Positions 45,366 through 57,157 of a DNA stretch of 64,000 nucleotides are shown here, in pieces. The first letter of the stretch is position 1, and every line of letters begins with the position of its first letter. Source of the DNA: Styela clava (Eukaryota > Chordata > Ascidiacea > Stolidobranchia > Styelidae); contig NC_135260.1 in the NCBI RefSeq assembly GCF_964204865.1, forward strand, positions 19,638,001 to 19,702,000, given 5' to 3'. A model generated the notes under the pieces. The model was given only the letters and a program-made list of their open reading frames with translations, was not told where the DNA came from and ran no database searches. Position numbers and translations under genes: made by a program.

Positions 45366-47606
45366 TCAGCATCTTTCAAAAACTTTATACAAATCCGGTA
45401 AATTTGCAAGTTGTAAAAATGTACCATCTTCCAACATTGATTTATCGGGAAGGAGAATTTTCTGGAAAGCCCTATACACTATATGTTCTATTGTCCACTT
45501 CCATGAACCACTTTTATTTGAAGAATTTGTTCCAGCTGGTGGATTTGAGGTGGAATCTGTGGCAGAAAAGGAAGAATCAAGCATTTCACACTCATCATCT
45601 AATTTTGCATCTTTTATTATCTCAAGGAGGTCAATAAAGCCTTTACGTACAGAGTAAAATCGAGCACATTCTCTGCAAAAAGTTTTAAAGCAATCTATTT
45701 CTGTTTCCCAATCAACTTCAGTAGTTAATCGCAATACAAACATAGGAAGGCCTTCCATAGATGGTATGTAATCTTTAAGTAGCATTGGTATCCCTGTAAT
45801 ATTTCCATTTCCGTCCACCTCAAAAGAAAAGTAGTCAGATAACATATCAGCTTTGTCTTTTAGAAACTCCACAATATGATTGGCTAAGTCAGATTTATTA
45901 CCATCTGCAGGTTTCCAACCACTCTCTTCATCATCAAGTGCAAGTTTAACAAGCTCTATAGTTGGTGCTGGTTCAGACAAACGAAAAATGCCAAAGTTTC
46001 CGAAATCATATATCATTATTTGATAAAACAACTCCTCAGAGAGTCGTGTTGTGTTTGTCAAGTACAGTTTAGTACCATGTTGTATCAGGGCCAACTCTGG
46101 ATCGATGCAACCAACCCATGTATGATCGCTCATGATCTTTACAAGATCGCTATGAGCATTCTGTCTGATTTCTTCTTGGAGAGTTAACACACTTGTTAAT
46201 TTTATTTGTCGTCTTTTTGGAAACGAGGTCGATGTTAGGTTATCTTTAGTTGCGTTATCCGATTTTTCTTGTTTGGGAACAGACATTTTCAAAACTTTTG
46301 CACCACTATTTATATTTTCAGATGTTTTTTTCATAGTCGTCACATTAGAGGTTGAAACTTTTGATGGATCTTTATTCTCCTGTGTCTCACTTGAAAATAC
46401 ATTTAAAAAAGCATCAAGCTTTTGTAATTTGCTGTCAGTCCTGACCATTTGATGATCATACACTTTTGAAGAATGTGGGAGTTCTGTTGTCGCTTTTTGT
46501 TTCACTATCTCTTGTGTAGAAATATTTGACGACGTGGGAAGTAAAGTTTGAGTGTAAAATGATCTAGAATGATTGCAATCTCGCAATCTCATTTCTACAG
46601 CTTTTTGTACAGATTCTATGATTTCTTCTTCGTGCAAGAAATGAACTTCATGTTTTGTTGGATGAACATTGACATCTATATTAGCTGGAGATATTTCAAG
46701 ACTCATATAAACAAACGGATGACTACCTTTAGGTAAGAATGTTTGATATACAGAATCAAGTGCACGTTTGAGAGATGTACAATCAACTAGTCTTTGATTG
46801 ATGAAGAGTAAAAAATTGAATTTTTTCATTGAGCAATTTGCATTAGTCAGCCAACCAGACATTTTATACTTCAAGCTCTCATCAGTGTGATTCACATGGA
46901 GAAGTTCTTTCGCAATATAAGAACCATAAATTAGTCCAATATTATCAGCAATAGATGATCCGCTTTGAGTTCGAACACTAACATCATTTCCAGCATTGTT
47001 ACCTTCTGTAATTTTACGCAACGTGAATCCAATTCCAGAATTGTGAATGGCATATTTGCTGATGACATCTGCAATTCTCTGGTGTTCTTCCGATGCATTG
47101 TTTAATGCCTTTCTCCTAATAGGAACATTATAAAAGAGGTCTTCAACAGTAATCTGGGTTCCAACATTTCCTGCAGTTGGTCGTGGAGGGTCTTTCACTT
47201 TTCCGTCAATATATGAAGCTTTGTAAGCGCATTTACTTTCCTTCGTTCTCGTGCATATAGTGAGATGAGAAACATGGCTAATGCTAGCGAGTGCTTCACC
47301 ACGAAAGCCAAATGTTGCAATAGAGCGAAGGTCGCTGAATTCTTTCAACTTACTTGTGGTAAATCTCTCACATACAATTCCCATGTCTTCTTTTCGAATT
47401 CCGTGACCATTATCAGATATCTGAAGCATTTTTAACCCACCAACTTTAATTGTGACTGTGATGGAAGTTGAACCAGCATCTAAACTATTCTCCAACATTT
47501 CTTTCAACGCATTTGCAGGTCTCTGAATGACTTCACCAGCAGCAATTCGATTAACAACATCCTCGTCAAGTTTTCTTATCACTGGTTGTCTCTCAGAAGA
47601 ACTCAT
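45366..47606 (-). CDS. MLH1: MLH1, DNA mismatch repair protein (MutL homologue)
   Basis: MLH1 dimerises with PMS2, PMS1 or MLH3. With PMS2 it forms the MutL-alpha nicking endonuclease of nuclear mismatch repair. A single uninterrupted exon codes for 746 residues (human 756). The N-terminal GHKL ATPase shows 'NRIAAGEVIQRPA' (19-31), the catalytic Glu36 and Mg-binding Asn40 in 'KEMLENSLDAG', 'DNGHGI' (65-70) and 'GFRGEAL' (100-106). A transducer-like domain follows, including 'DVNVHPTKHEVHFLHE'. A Ser/Thr/Lys-rich linker runs from about 350 to 480. The C-terminal dimerisation domain ends exactly in 'KVFERC', the conserved Phe-Glu-Arg-Cys terminus that completes the PMS2 active site. Vertebrate MLH1 has 19 exons, so the absence of introns is notable. 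No frameshift or stop is present, so it looks functional. Confidence 0.97.
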   Translation of the reverse strand: MSSSERQPVIRKLDEDVVNRIAAGEVIQRPANALKEMLENSLDAGSTSITVTIKVGGLKMLQISDNGHGIRKEDMGIVCERFTTSKLKEFSDLRSIATFGFRGEALASISHVSHLTICTRTKESKCAYKASYIDGKVKDPPRPTAGNVGTQITVEDLFYNVPIRRKALNNASEEHQRIADVISKYAIHNSGIGFTLRKITEGNNAGNDVSVRTQSGSSIADNIGLIYGSYIAKELLHVNHTDESLKYKMSGWLTNANCSMKKFNFLLFINQRLVDCTSLKRALDSVYQTFLPKGSHPFVYMSLEISPANIDVNVHPTKHEVHFLHEEEIIESVQKAVEMRLRDCNHSRSFYTQTLLPTSSNISTQEIVKQKATTELPHSSKVYDHQMVRTDSKLQKLDAFLNVFSSETQENKDPSKVSTSNVTTMKKTSENINSGAKVLKMSVPKQEKSDNATKDNLTSTSFPKRRQIKLTSVLTLQEEIRQNAHSDLVKIMSDHTWVGCIDPELALIQHGTKLYLTNTTRLSEELFYQIMIYDFGNFGIFRLSEPAPTIELVKLALDDEESGWKPADGNKSDLANHIVEFLKDKADMLSDYFSFEVDGNGNITGIPMLLKDYIPSMEGLPMFVLRLTTEVDWETEIDCFKTFCRECARFYSVRKGFIDLLEIIKDAKLDDECEMLDSSFSATDSTSNPPAGTNSSNKSGSWKWTIEHIVYRAFQKILLPDKSMLEDGTFLQLANLPDLYKVFERC

Positions 47607-49377
47607 GTTGGAAGTGCTACTTTGAAATTGCTTTTAATTTACATAACTTAATTGAAAGATTTCATATTAAAATAATTGCACATTTATTATAATTCAAGTT
47701 CATTTTACATAACAGTAAATATTGCACACATCAGACTGCAAATGAGCTAATATTTAAGGATAGTGAGTTAAAATATTGATGCCAACATAAGTAATAAAAG
47801 ATATATGTATGGTTAAAGTATCTTACATAAAATAATAAGCAATTATATAACAAAAGACTACAATTGGATCAATCAATGAGCTTTTATGCCACCTTTTTAT
47901 AACATCCAAAATATTAAATAGTGTTTTATATCAGGGGTGTCAAACTCGTTGGTTTCCGAGGGCCGCATTGCATTTTGGGAGTTGTGCAAAGGGCCCAAAC
48001 AGTTTGTGATATATTTGATAATGTATACTTGAAGCATATTTTCAGATAGGTGTAGTTCGTGACATACCGAATGAAGTTTTATCATTTTCTTAAATTTCAA
48101 ATGCCATTTACATATAAATTTTCGCATTTTACTATTATTTCAATTTACAGCATTTTATACAAAAAATCATAAATTTTCATGTACAACTATCCATAAAATT
48201 TTTGAACAAAGTTTCGATAAGCATAAGGAAACAATAATACATATACGGAAAATGACTTAATCTACGGTAAATGTATAGACCTAAATTTTACAAGAATACT
48301 ACAGATAAACTCAATGTTTGTTTTATTTTATATGTAATGACGTTTGGCATCTCTTTTGTGCCCCCAGCTTTCTAATATCAGGCTGAAATGATTTTACAGT
48401 ACCAACTCTAATTAATGAGGTCACATGATCATCCGTTAATCTGGATCGTTGAGAATGTTTTATTTAATTTAAGTAATGCAAAAATATTACGTTTATCATT
48501 TCATGTATAGATCCGTAAATCAAACAAATGACTGAGTACCAGGCCAGACATTTCTTACCTTTACGTGGCATAGAACTGTTTGAGTTATGATTGATATTAA
48601 TTTTTAGTAACTAGGTAGTTGTATAATTATAATAATAGGTTCCAAACACATACAAATTTTCAGTTCGAATTTTTTTTAAATTTGGCATATCGACTTCTGA
48701 GCTTATTCTGATGTCTTCTTATATTGATTTTTTCATTGTACTGATGGAAATGTGACAAATTAAACAATGTGCTGTAGAATTTTGAGAAATACAGAAATAT
48801 TTCAACTCCTATTTTTCCTAAAAAATCCCATCTTCTCCATGTACTTTGCGTTTTATTTAAATTCTGAAGCTTTTTTTCAAGTATTCTTTTGCTAGCTTGA
48901 GGTGTATCCATAATTGGGTCAGATTGAAAACAAGAAAATTACAATTTTCCAAATCTATTTTCAGTAAATTGTCGTTTTCTGTGTGACTAATCAATTTCAC
49001 TTTAAAAGGTTAGAAAAATGTATTACATTTAGATAATAAAAAAAACGTACAAAATACTACAATTATTGTTAAGCGTTCGAGGGCCGCATTGGAAGCTCTC
49101 TGGGGCCACATGCGGCCCGCGGGCCGCAAGTTTGACACCCCTGTTTTATATAACATCGAAAAACCTAATAGCATCACCAGAATTCAAAGCAGTAGGCTAC
49201 ATCGTATAAAACACTATTTAATACATAATATGCTTTGATTTATGGCACTATATTTGACGAATTTGCCTTTGAGCCTTTATTTAAACATATTAGAATACAT
49301 GGTATGATGTTAGTTGGGCGAGATACCAGAATAACTTGAAATTGTGATAATCATTAAAAAATATTCAATGAGGCACA
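47607..49377. other. MLH1-ARSK intergenic, mostly one hAT-type element
   Basis: AT-rich sequence containing the 1212-bp non-autonomous element described separately. The remaining flanks are short and hold no coding sequence. The MLH1 promoter must lie in the roughly 300 bases between 47607 and 47931, or overlap the element. Confidence 0.6.
47932..49143 (-). mobile_element. Non-autonomous hAT-type element with perfect 8-bp TSD
   Basis: Starts caggggtgtcaaactcg and ends aagtttgacacccctg, 1212 bp. It is flanked by an identical 8-bp repeat, ttttatat, at 47924-47931 and 49144-49151. Subterminal 'gggccgcattg' blocks occur at both ends. No transposase frame. It is a relative of 35906-37018 in the opposite orientation. 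The intact target duplication and near-matching ends show a younger insertion than that copy. Confidence 0.93.
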
Positions 49378-50988
49378 CTATAGTTCAAACAACCATTTAT
49401 CAATAGCAGCCTGATTCTGTTCTGGATCTTTTTTCCAATCCATCCACCATCTTAAATTTGATATAGTATCTGCATATTTACTTCCAAGGGACTTCCGCCA
49501 GTTAGAAAAACTTCGCTTATTATACAATTTCACTCTGTTGGTGACCGCATTGTAATCAATCTGCTTCCGCAAAAACTCATCAAATTGTTTAAGTAGCTCA
49601 TGATCAGTCTTTCCAAGATCATTCAATTCATCTGGATCATCCTCAAGATTGAATAACATGGAATCAATGTATTCTGGGCCATAATCATAAGCAATATATT
49701 TCCATGGTCCTTTTCTAAGCATATATGAAGATGCATTCACATTACATCCATGATATTGACTCAAAATCCAATCAGGATGCTCGTGTATCATTTCTGGAAG
49801 TAATGAAGAACCATTGAGATAAATGGGTTTGTGTAAATTAGCTATATCCATAAATGTTGGATAAATATCAACAAGAGAAACTGGTGTGTTAATAAATTGA
49901 ACCTTGTATTCATTCTTTGTATTTTTTCTCTCAGTATTTTTTGGAAAAGCTATTACCAAAGGTACATGAGAGCTGCCTTCATACATAGACATTTTGTAGA
50001 ATTGTCTATGTTCCATAGCTAGCTCTCCATGATCAGACGTAAAGACTACATAAGTTGATTCTGTAAATCCATATTTATTTATAGCATCAAATATCTCTCC
50101 AACCATCGCATCAGTTTCAGCACACATTGCATAAAAATAGGATTTGATGTCAATAAGTTCTTGTTGTGAAAACTGAGATGAGCAATTTTTAACAATTGTA
50201 GAGTAAATATCAACTGGATGCATTTGGTTCAGAGGTAACCATTGTGGAATATGGATATCCCCAGTCGATACTTTGTCAAGCCAGTAAGGCGAAGTTTTAA
50301 AAGTAGAGGCCCCTGGGTTTTCCCCACTTGATTCAGTACTATAAGGATGGGGCATATTCAATCCTACATATAATAGAAACGTGTTATGGCTGCCTTCTAA
50401 ACTTTTATTTTGTAAAAATTCCACGGCATTTTTCACATTTTTCCAATCCTTGACATTGACTTTTATTGTTGATTTATTCCCTGTCAATTCCACAGTTGGT
50501 CTTGCTTCTTGCCTCAAAGCAAATTTCACGTTTCGTGTCCAAGCTTCAACTCGGTTGCTTACAGTGTGTGCACCAGATTTGAAATCTGTCTTACCAAGTA
50601 TTTTAACGTCATATCCAGCTTGTCTTGATAATACATCAGCCCATGTCATGTTGAAGTCATCAGGTAATGCTTTATAATTATTCCAAGAATCAGTAATATG
50701 GGTATGTAGCCCACTCCAAAGTGCAGAACGTGATGGGGCACATATAGGGTTGTTTGAGTAAGCATTGAGATATGTGACACCGCTTTTTGAGAGTGCTCTA
50801 ATATTAGGCAATTTGACAACACCTTCATACCGTCCACCAGTGACTAATCTGCCATCCATAGAGTCACATACAATCACCACAATGTTACTATGTCCATTTT
50901 TTGTTTCAAACTGAGCCCCGGCTGCTCGTTCATGATGATTGATTGAAATAATTAAAATAAAGAAAACTAGCTTTTTAACTATATGCAT
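49378..50988 (-). CDS. ARSK: Arylsulfatase K (lysosomal sulfatase)
   Basis: ARSK removes 2-O-sulfate from glucuronate in heparan and related glycosaminoglycans in lysosomes. A single exon codes for 536 residues, the same length as human ARSK. A hydrophobic signal peptide covers about residues 1-25 (cleavage near Ala-Gly-Ala). 'VVIVCDSMDGR' supplies metal-binding Asp residues. 'CAPSRSALWSG' holds Cys83, the residue of the CxPxR motif converted to formylglycine by SUMF1. 'GKTDF' follows, then 'FTSDHGE' with the second pair of metal ligands and the 'SSHVPLVI' region. Several Asn-x-Ser/Thr sites fit lysosomal glycosylation. The frame is intact. Sulfatase class S1 is certain and the ARSK subtype is well supported by length and the CDSMDGR signature. 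Confidence 0.95.
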   Translation of the reverse strand: MHIVKKLVFFILIISINHHERAAGAQFETKNGHSNIVVIVCDSMDGRLVTGGRYEGVVKLPNIRALSKSGVTYLNAYSNNPICAPSRSALWSGLHTHITDSWNNYKALPDDFNMTWADVLSRQAGYDVKILGKTDFKSGAHTVSNRVEAWTRNVKFALRQEARPTVELTGNKSTIKVNVKDWKNVKNAVEFLQNKSLEGSHNTFLLYVGLNMPHPYSTESSGENPGASTFKTSPYWLDKVSTGDIHIPQWLPLNQMHPVDIYSTIVKNCSSQFSQQELIDIKSYFYAMCAETDAMVGEIFDAINKYGFTESTYVVFTSDHGELAMEHRQFYKMSMYEGSSHVPLVIAFPKNTERKNTKNEYKVQFINTPVSLVDIYPTFMDIANLHKPIYLNGSSLLPEMIHEHPDWILSQYHGCNVNASSYMLRKGPWKYIAYDYGPEYIDSMLFNLEDDPDELNDLGKTDHELLKQFDEFLRKQIDYNAVTNRVKLYNKRSFSNWRKSLGSKYADTISNLRWWMDWKKDPEQNQAAIDKWLFEL

Positions 50989-52359
50989 CCCGAAGACCTA
51001 ACTATTTTGATGACATGAAAGCACAATTTTTTCATATCAAATAGGGGGAAAATAAAGACGCAACAACAAAAACAAGGCTCAGTAATAAATCTAGAATGCG
51101 GAATGCAGGCATACAGTAATATAGAACATCTAACAGCATGATTGACAAATGTCTGTAGCCAGCCTATATCATCCAGATATCAGTAATTACAGTATTTATG
51201 GAATCATTCATGCACTCTTCAGGGTCATGGTAGATGCCTCTGGTTTGTTTTTAGCAGGGCTGGGGAGTCGGAGCTGGAGCTGGAGCTTGGAGCCATGTAG
51301 CCGTGACATTTTGATGGAGCCGAGGAGGGTTGGTAGCATAAAAGTCATATTGGGGATGGCAAAATAGGGATGGCGAAATACGGTCGATTTTAATTCTATA
51401 ATTTCTGGCGTCTCCAAACACTTAACAGAACTAAATAGTTGTATAATTAATCAAGTTACTATTGTTCTAAAATAAATAGTGTTGGATTATATCACGGATC
51501 TTGGTATTTTTAAACGGCGATAACGATTTGGCAAGATCGCAAAAATATGAATCAAAATTAATTATAATCGGGCAGTTTCCACACATTTTACGTCCGTAGC
51601 TTGTCATTTATGTCAGAGATGCTTTTATTATTTCGTAAGTCGACGCAACATTGAGTTACTTTGAACAGAATAAAAACAATAAGACAAGTGCTGGTATCGG
51701 TAATGGGTTACATTTTTAGCACAATAGAAAATTATTTTCTGACAAGTCGTTTTTTTTTAAATATTATAAACAAAATTATTCGCCAAAGCGCAGGAAAAAG
51801 TATAAATTATATTTTCCTAATCTTCCCAATAAAGCAACTTATTTCTCCGAATTGCGAAAGTTTATTGGGGTATCGTAACAAAACGTATGAAAACAACTTA
51901 TTTAATATATGACCTTGGTTGGATCTAAGCGAGACGTGTGAACATAATAATATTCAAATTTTGATTTCACTTCCATTCGCTCGCGGGATTGGCAAGAATA
52001 AACGCTTTGCGGGAAGGTTTTCTAAAAGTGAGTGCGTTTAGTTATTAATAATAACTTTACATAATTAATAATTTCCCGACGTAACTGGAAATAAATGCGA
52101 AAATGACGACAATATCCACCACGCAACCGTGAAAGAATGCTGTAACGCGCACTGAAAAATGAATATATATACCAAACAATCTAACAATTCTATTTTGTCG
52201 TCTTAAAAACACATGACAAAGTGCATAAAATCGTTTGAAGATTTTGCACGGAAACGAAACAAACAAACAGCTTGCGAAAAGTGACGTACTATTACTTTAA
52301 AATTTGAAAAAGTATCGGAATACTTTGATATAGCAATATGGACTGATAAAGTTATTTTG
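50989..52359. other. Intergenic, no gene seen
   Basis: AT-rich. A short run 'gagctggagctggagc' at about 51268-51290 is low-complexity and is often part of interspersed repeats. There are no frames with coding character and no splice-linked exons I could support. Probably includes the ARSK promoter on its left side. Confidence 0.5.
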
Positions 52360-54847
52360 CAGTGGCGGCGCGTCAATAGGGCCAACCGGGGCAATGCCCC
52401 GGTTGTTTTTTCGGTACAATAAAAAAATACCTCAATATCGGTTGCACAGACTGTCTACACTAGCCATATTCTCCCGACATGGTTCATTTTTCGCTCGCAA
52501 AGCCTTCGCCGAACGTCGACGTGGCGACGCCGATTTTGCCCCGGTTGCTCATTGTATATCGTATTCTCTCTTTTAACTTCCACTCGCCGCGTTTGTCTCG
52601 TTTGTTTTCTGTTTCTTTTACTAAATTATCGGGGCCGATCGGGGCTAGCCCCGAAATTATGACGATGCAATGCCGACGTTTCTTACAACAACGTGTTGAC
52701 ATATTCACGCATTCCTTCCCGTTAGTTGGTTGGTTGCAGCACAGTTGGATGAAGGACGCGCGGTTTCTATTCGTCGGCACAACCAAAACGTCGAAAAAAC
52801 TGCCATGTTCTCGGTCGATTGATAGATGTTTTGATGTTCATTGGTTGTCACGAGCTGTCCCTCCGTGGGCACGATGAACGGGCTGGCTCTTCTAATAGAG
52901 GGGTATTTTTGGATATGGTGGAATACACCGCATCCCTAGATACAGTATTGAGAGATCATCTTGATGCCGCAACTGTTTCGAAAGGGACATCTAAGGATAT
53001 CCAAAATGATTTGCTCGACTCAATGTATAAAATTTATTTACAACATTTGGCTCTGGAAATTGAGAATTGCCAGTTCCTTTCGATTCAGTCTGACGAGACA
53101 ACTGACATCACGTGCGTTTCCCAACTGGCTGTGATTTTCGGTTTGTGAAAGATGGTAAACCTACCGAGAGATTTCACAGCTTTGTACCAATCGTTGATCG
53201 CACGGCTTGCTGGATATCGGCTGTACTGAAAGAAGTGTTACAGCCTTACAACGCGAAGTCAAAATTGATAGCTCAAACTTATGACGGCGCGGCAGTCATG
53301 AGTGGGTCGAAACATGGTGTTCGAGTTTATATAAAAGAAGATTTTCCTCATGCGCATTTTTTACATTGTTATGCACACCAATTTAACCTCGTTATTAAAA
53401 ATATGTGTCTTGATACCCCTCTCGTCCGTATATGCAAATGTTTCGGGGTTTTCTTCATTTTTTTCCGTTTCGCCGAAGCGCTCTGACCTCCTTCGCCAGA
53501 TATGTAGCCGCCGTCTCCCAGCTTGTGCACCAACACGTTGGAACTTCCAATCACGCGTGGTGCAGGGCATGTCCGAAATTAGGTCTGAGTTCATTGAGTG
53601 TTTCAATGGCATTCAGAGCTCTCCGGTTTGGGACGAACGCTCTGTGAGGGAGGCGGCAGGTCTAAAGCGTCTGCTAGAAGATGGTGAGTTTTCATTTTTT
53701 CTCCACAATATTCTATCACGTGGATGTATTATACGGCGCATTGCAGTCAAGGCTAATGGATGGAGCGTCTGTGCGGTCGTGTATTTCAGACATCTGCGAT
53801 GCTGTATCTCGTATCCGGGAAACAATAAAATACGACGACACATGGAGTGCTTCTTTACGCCGCGGGCAAACAACGCAGCGTTTGATTTTGTCTGCAAAGG
53901 AATGCTGTGACATTCTGGTGAATCAAATAGGCGATCGTCTGCGCACTGAACACCTTGCCGCGTTCTCTTTGATGAACCCCAAAAAATTTTCAAAATTTGC
54001 ACGTCAATTTCCCATCCATTTGTTGGCTACTGTCTCCAAATTTTACCCCATGATAAACGTGGGTAAATTGGAAAATGAATTGCCATGTATATAGACCAAT
54101 CAAACTTTTTTGAACATCACATCAACTTGCGCGCTCTATGGGTTCCTCATAGATAACACTCTAGTAACTACCTTTGCGGCGTCTGCAAAATTTCTGGACA
54201 TCATTTTGACGACGCCTATTTCTTCCGCCGACGCAGAGCGAACATTCAGCACGCTGAAGCGTATTAAAACGTATCTCAGAAACACAATGAAGCAAGATAG
54301 ATTAAATTCCTTGGCTGTTTTATCCATTCACAGAGACGTTATTTCTGGGATGCATGACTTTAATCAGCGCGTTATTGAGCATTTTGCTTCCAAGAAACCG
54401 CGGCGTGTTGCATATATGTTCAAGCAGTAGAAGTCTAGCAGCATATATATCTATGAGTGAGCGACGCATGTCCTTATCTTTGCATTAACTTTCCTTTCTT
54501 CATAGTAACGTTTTAAACCTTATTTTAGGTTTTGTCTGCTTTCCCGAAGTTTCTGTTAATGTGTCATTGTATTTATCTGGGTAAATATTGCCTTTCCTTT
54601 TAAAAGAGGTTTCAAAATAAACTATGTCTATATTTATTAATCCCTTGACTTGGACCGGTTTTAAAGACACTTTCTTAAAATTGTTAAAAATTGTCGCTTT
54701 TGCCGATTGGTTGTTACCGATGGAATGGTTTTTATACTCATAAAATGATGGGAGAACTTACAGCGCTCATCCTGTCCCCGTAGATGGGGGTGACTTGGTC
54801 CCGCAGTAGCTTACCCCGGTTGTCAAAATGACCACGCGCCGCCACTG
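52360..54847 (+). mobile_element. Decayed autonomous hAT element, 2.5 kb
   Basis: Terminal inverted repeats cagtggcggcgcgt (left) and acgcgccgccactg (right), with subterminal 'aaccggggcaatgccccggtt' type palindromes at both ends. The interior codes for a hAT transposase in several frames. The 8-bp flanks ttattttg and gcatttat do not match, so either the ends are off or the duplication has decayed. Polyadenylation-like AATAAA occurs near 54618. Confidence 0.85.
52819..54430 (+). pseudogene. hAT transposase, DUF4371/ZMYM-like, frameshifted
   Basis: Reads in order through at least three frames. 'LRGHDERAGSSNRGVFL' and 'SIQSDETTDITCVSQLAV' (52840-53148, RNase-H-like first Asp region) come first. 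'QTYDGAAVMSGS' and 'HCYAHQFNLVIKNM' (second Asp region, 53112-53460) follow, then 'CAPTRWNFQSRVV', 'FYHVDVLYGALQSRLMD' and the C-terminal hAT dimerisation motif 'SSADAERTFSTLKRIKTYLR' (about 54217-54280). Frame shifts near 53140, 53450 and 53690, plus a stop near 54090, make it inactive. The motif set matches the hAT group related to vertebrate ZMYM1-like domesticated proteins. Confidence 0.85.
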
Positions 54848-55689
54848 GCATTTATAGTAAATACAATATGTAAAATATACAATCATATATTTGTAATGTT
54901 TGACACTGTTAATTTTCAAGGCGCACTCAGAAAACAGCCGCTGTGCCACCTTTGGAAACCACTGGACTAGACCAAAAGTAGCGCTCAGTACCTGTAAGAG
55001 GCACGTGGTTGAATTTTTGATGATTGTTTTAGGCATGTAAACCAGTTTAGTGCCAACTCTTCACTTTCGGAATAGGCATAAAAGTTATTTTTACAGTTCC
55101 ATCGTTATGGGAAATAAGCAATAATGATTAAATATTTTAAAAGTATAATCAACGAAGTAAAGTCAAGCGCACTCATTTTGCAACAAAGGATTTGCTATCC
55201 AAGTTACAGGCAAACGGACCGACATAAAACGGACAAAGGCTTCTGAGAATAAAAAGAATTGCGGTGTAGAATTGCGCGTCAGCAAATACCGATTGGCGCG
55301 AGACTTGGAGCAGTTCATGTCAATACGATCAAGACAACAGGTATGAGATAGTGATTTCAACATAAAAAGTCTACTACTTTTATTTATTTCAAAAAATACA
55401 GTAGGCTTAATGGGATTCGTTTGGACGTCATCAAAAATTACTGTATAGGTAGAATTACTGTAGAAAATACATTCAAAAAGTTGACATGCACTTGGGTCAG
55501 ATATATCAGAATTAGTTGGAGTTGAGGAACTGTGTTGTTGAAGAATCCTTGGAGTTGCAGGTATGCACATAACCTCGTGGATCCACAAAATTTACGTGCG
55601 TGTTGGTCAAGTATAATGATACCCAGGTGGGTGTGGAGTATATAATGTTGAGCGATTTTTTCTAAGTGGATATTAAGTATTCGTATCAA

Positions 55690-55774
55690 GATGACGCACA
55701 TCCTAAACCCTAACCTGGTACACATACAATGTTCAGGTTGTGCGCCATCTTGGTACGAAAACCTCGGGAGCACC
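55690..55774 (-). repeat. Dispersed 'ggtgctcc' repeat, terminal part
   Basis: Contains 'aaccctaacctggtacac', then 'atgttcaggttgtgcgcc', 'atcttggta' and 'cgggagcacc'. The same order is seen at 22800-22908, inverted at 38758-38830, and in part at 14585-14660. Confidence 0.6.
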
Positions 55775-56867
55775 TTTTTGTTAAAAACAATTATTTCATA
55801 ACTACATGAGTTAGTTTTGAATATATAGTAACATCGAATCTCTATACAATGTCAGAAACTCAATTAAAAAACTACATTTGTGTTGCCGCGGGCATTTCGT
55901 TTTCCTGCTTAAAGCGTAGTGACTTGGATAATATTTTATTAGTTGAAATGGATTGGAATATTCGAACTCGTCTTTCACTCCGAACAAGGCCATGTAAAAC
56001 CATCCACTGGTAACTAACGATGTGTAACGTGTTTTCTTTTGGAAAAACCGGAACTTTTCAGGTGCAGCATTGTCTTTGGCCAAATTAATATATATATCCT
56101 TGTGAAAATAGATGGTATGCGTATGCGAAACCGAGATGTGCACCTTTTATGCCAACATAGTTGAGACAAACATTTTGATCACTAGTACATCACACAAATT
56201 TTCCTGCGTGCTTCGGTTGTACGTAGTATCGCGCACATGCATCAAATTCTACTTGTTTATTGAGCTATATGTTTTTGACGAGCTTTTGTGTATGAATTCA
56301 TTCCATAGAATTTGTATGCTGTTCTAAAGAATACTTGTTTCAGCTTTTTTATTCATTCAAACCGCGTGCTGGAAATAAGTTTTGTAATATTGCGTGTTAG
56401 TTTTCAACTGTTTTTTTTTTATATCCATCACTTGACATCCTCAAATCGGTGATGCCAGTAAATTTTTAATACAAAAAGATCATTATCATCTGCAATAAAA
56501 ACAGCAGTACCCACTCAAATGACAGCTGGAGGATGGATACTCATAGTATCTGCTCCATCGCGTGCCTCTTATCAGTTTACATGAGTGCCAATTGGTATCT
56601 AAGCTCAGCCAGAGACAAAAAGTTTCGGACTGCGGTTGGCATGACGAAATGTTTTTAAATATATATACTACAATAAGATTATTTGACTGCATATTACGGA
56701 AAGTTACGCCTTATATGTTATTTCTCATTGCACTATTCCTTTACTGATATTCGATAATATGACGCTCATCTGACATAGTTTTTTAGGTGTGTAGATGGGT
56801 ATAATCTTTTTCACGCTGTTCAGATGGGTATGCGCGAATATATCTAAGAATCGCTAATATTGGTTTG

Positions 56868-57157
56868 CTATGCGATGAAATCCCATCTTGGCATTTCTGC
56901 CTCTCGCAATTGCTGCGTATCTTTATCGGAGAAGTTCTGTGCCGTGGTTATCAAATGAAGAAAACATGGGAGTATTTTTTCTACTTCTCTACTACTATCA
57001 AACCTTGACATTCTGTGAAAACTTTTTCCATTCAACCTTTTTTTGAGACATCCCAAACAACCACAATCAATTCTGTCATTAAACTTCCGAAACAAACACA
57101 TAAAATCATCAAGAGATCCACCGAGTCCTAAGTAGATATTGCTAAATTGATTTTTAT
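56868..57157 (-). CDS. Candidate terminal exon, unrecognised
   Basis: On the minus strand a frame of about 95 codons runs to TAG at 56868, with an acceptor-like 'caatttag' near 57149. The peptide is charged and varied: 'SLDDFMCLFRKFNDRIDCG', a Cys-x2-Cys, 'REVEKILPCFLHLI' and an acidic end with 'EMPRWDFIA'. It is less biased than the surrounding random frames, hence listed. I do not recognise a family and found no linked upstream exon, so it may be a relic or chance. Confidence 0.3.

Noticed and set aside
52352-54855. Target-site duplication of the 52.36-54.85 kb hAT element
   Set aside because: Flanks ttattttg and gcatttat do not match; the element call rests on inverted termini and coding motifs only.
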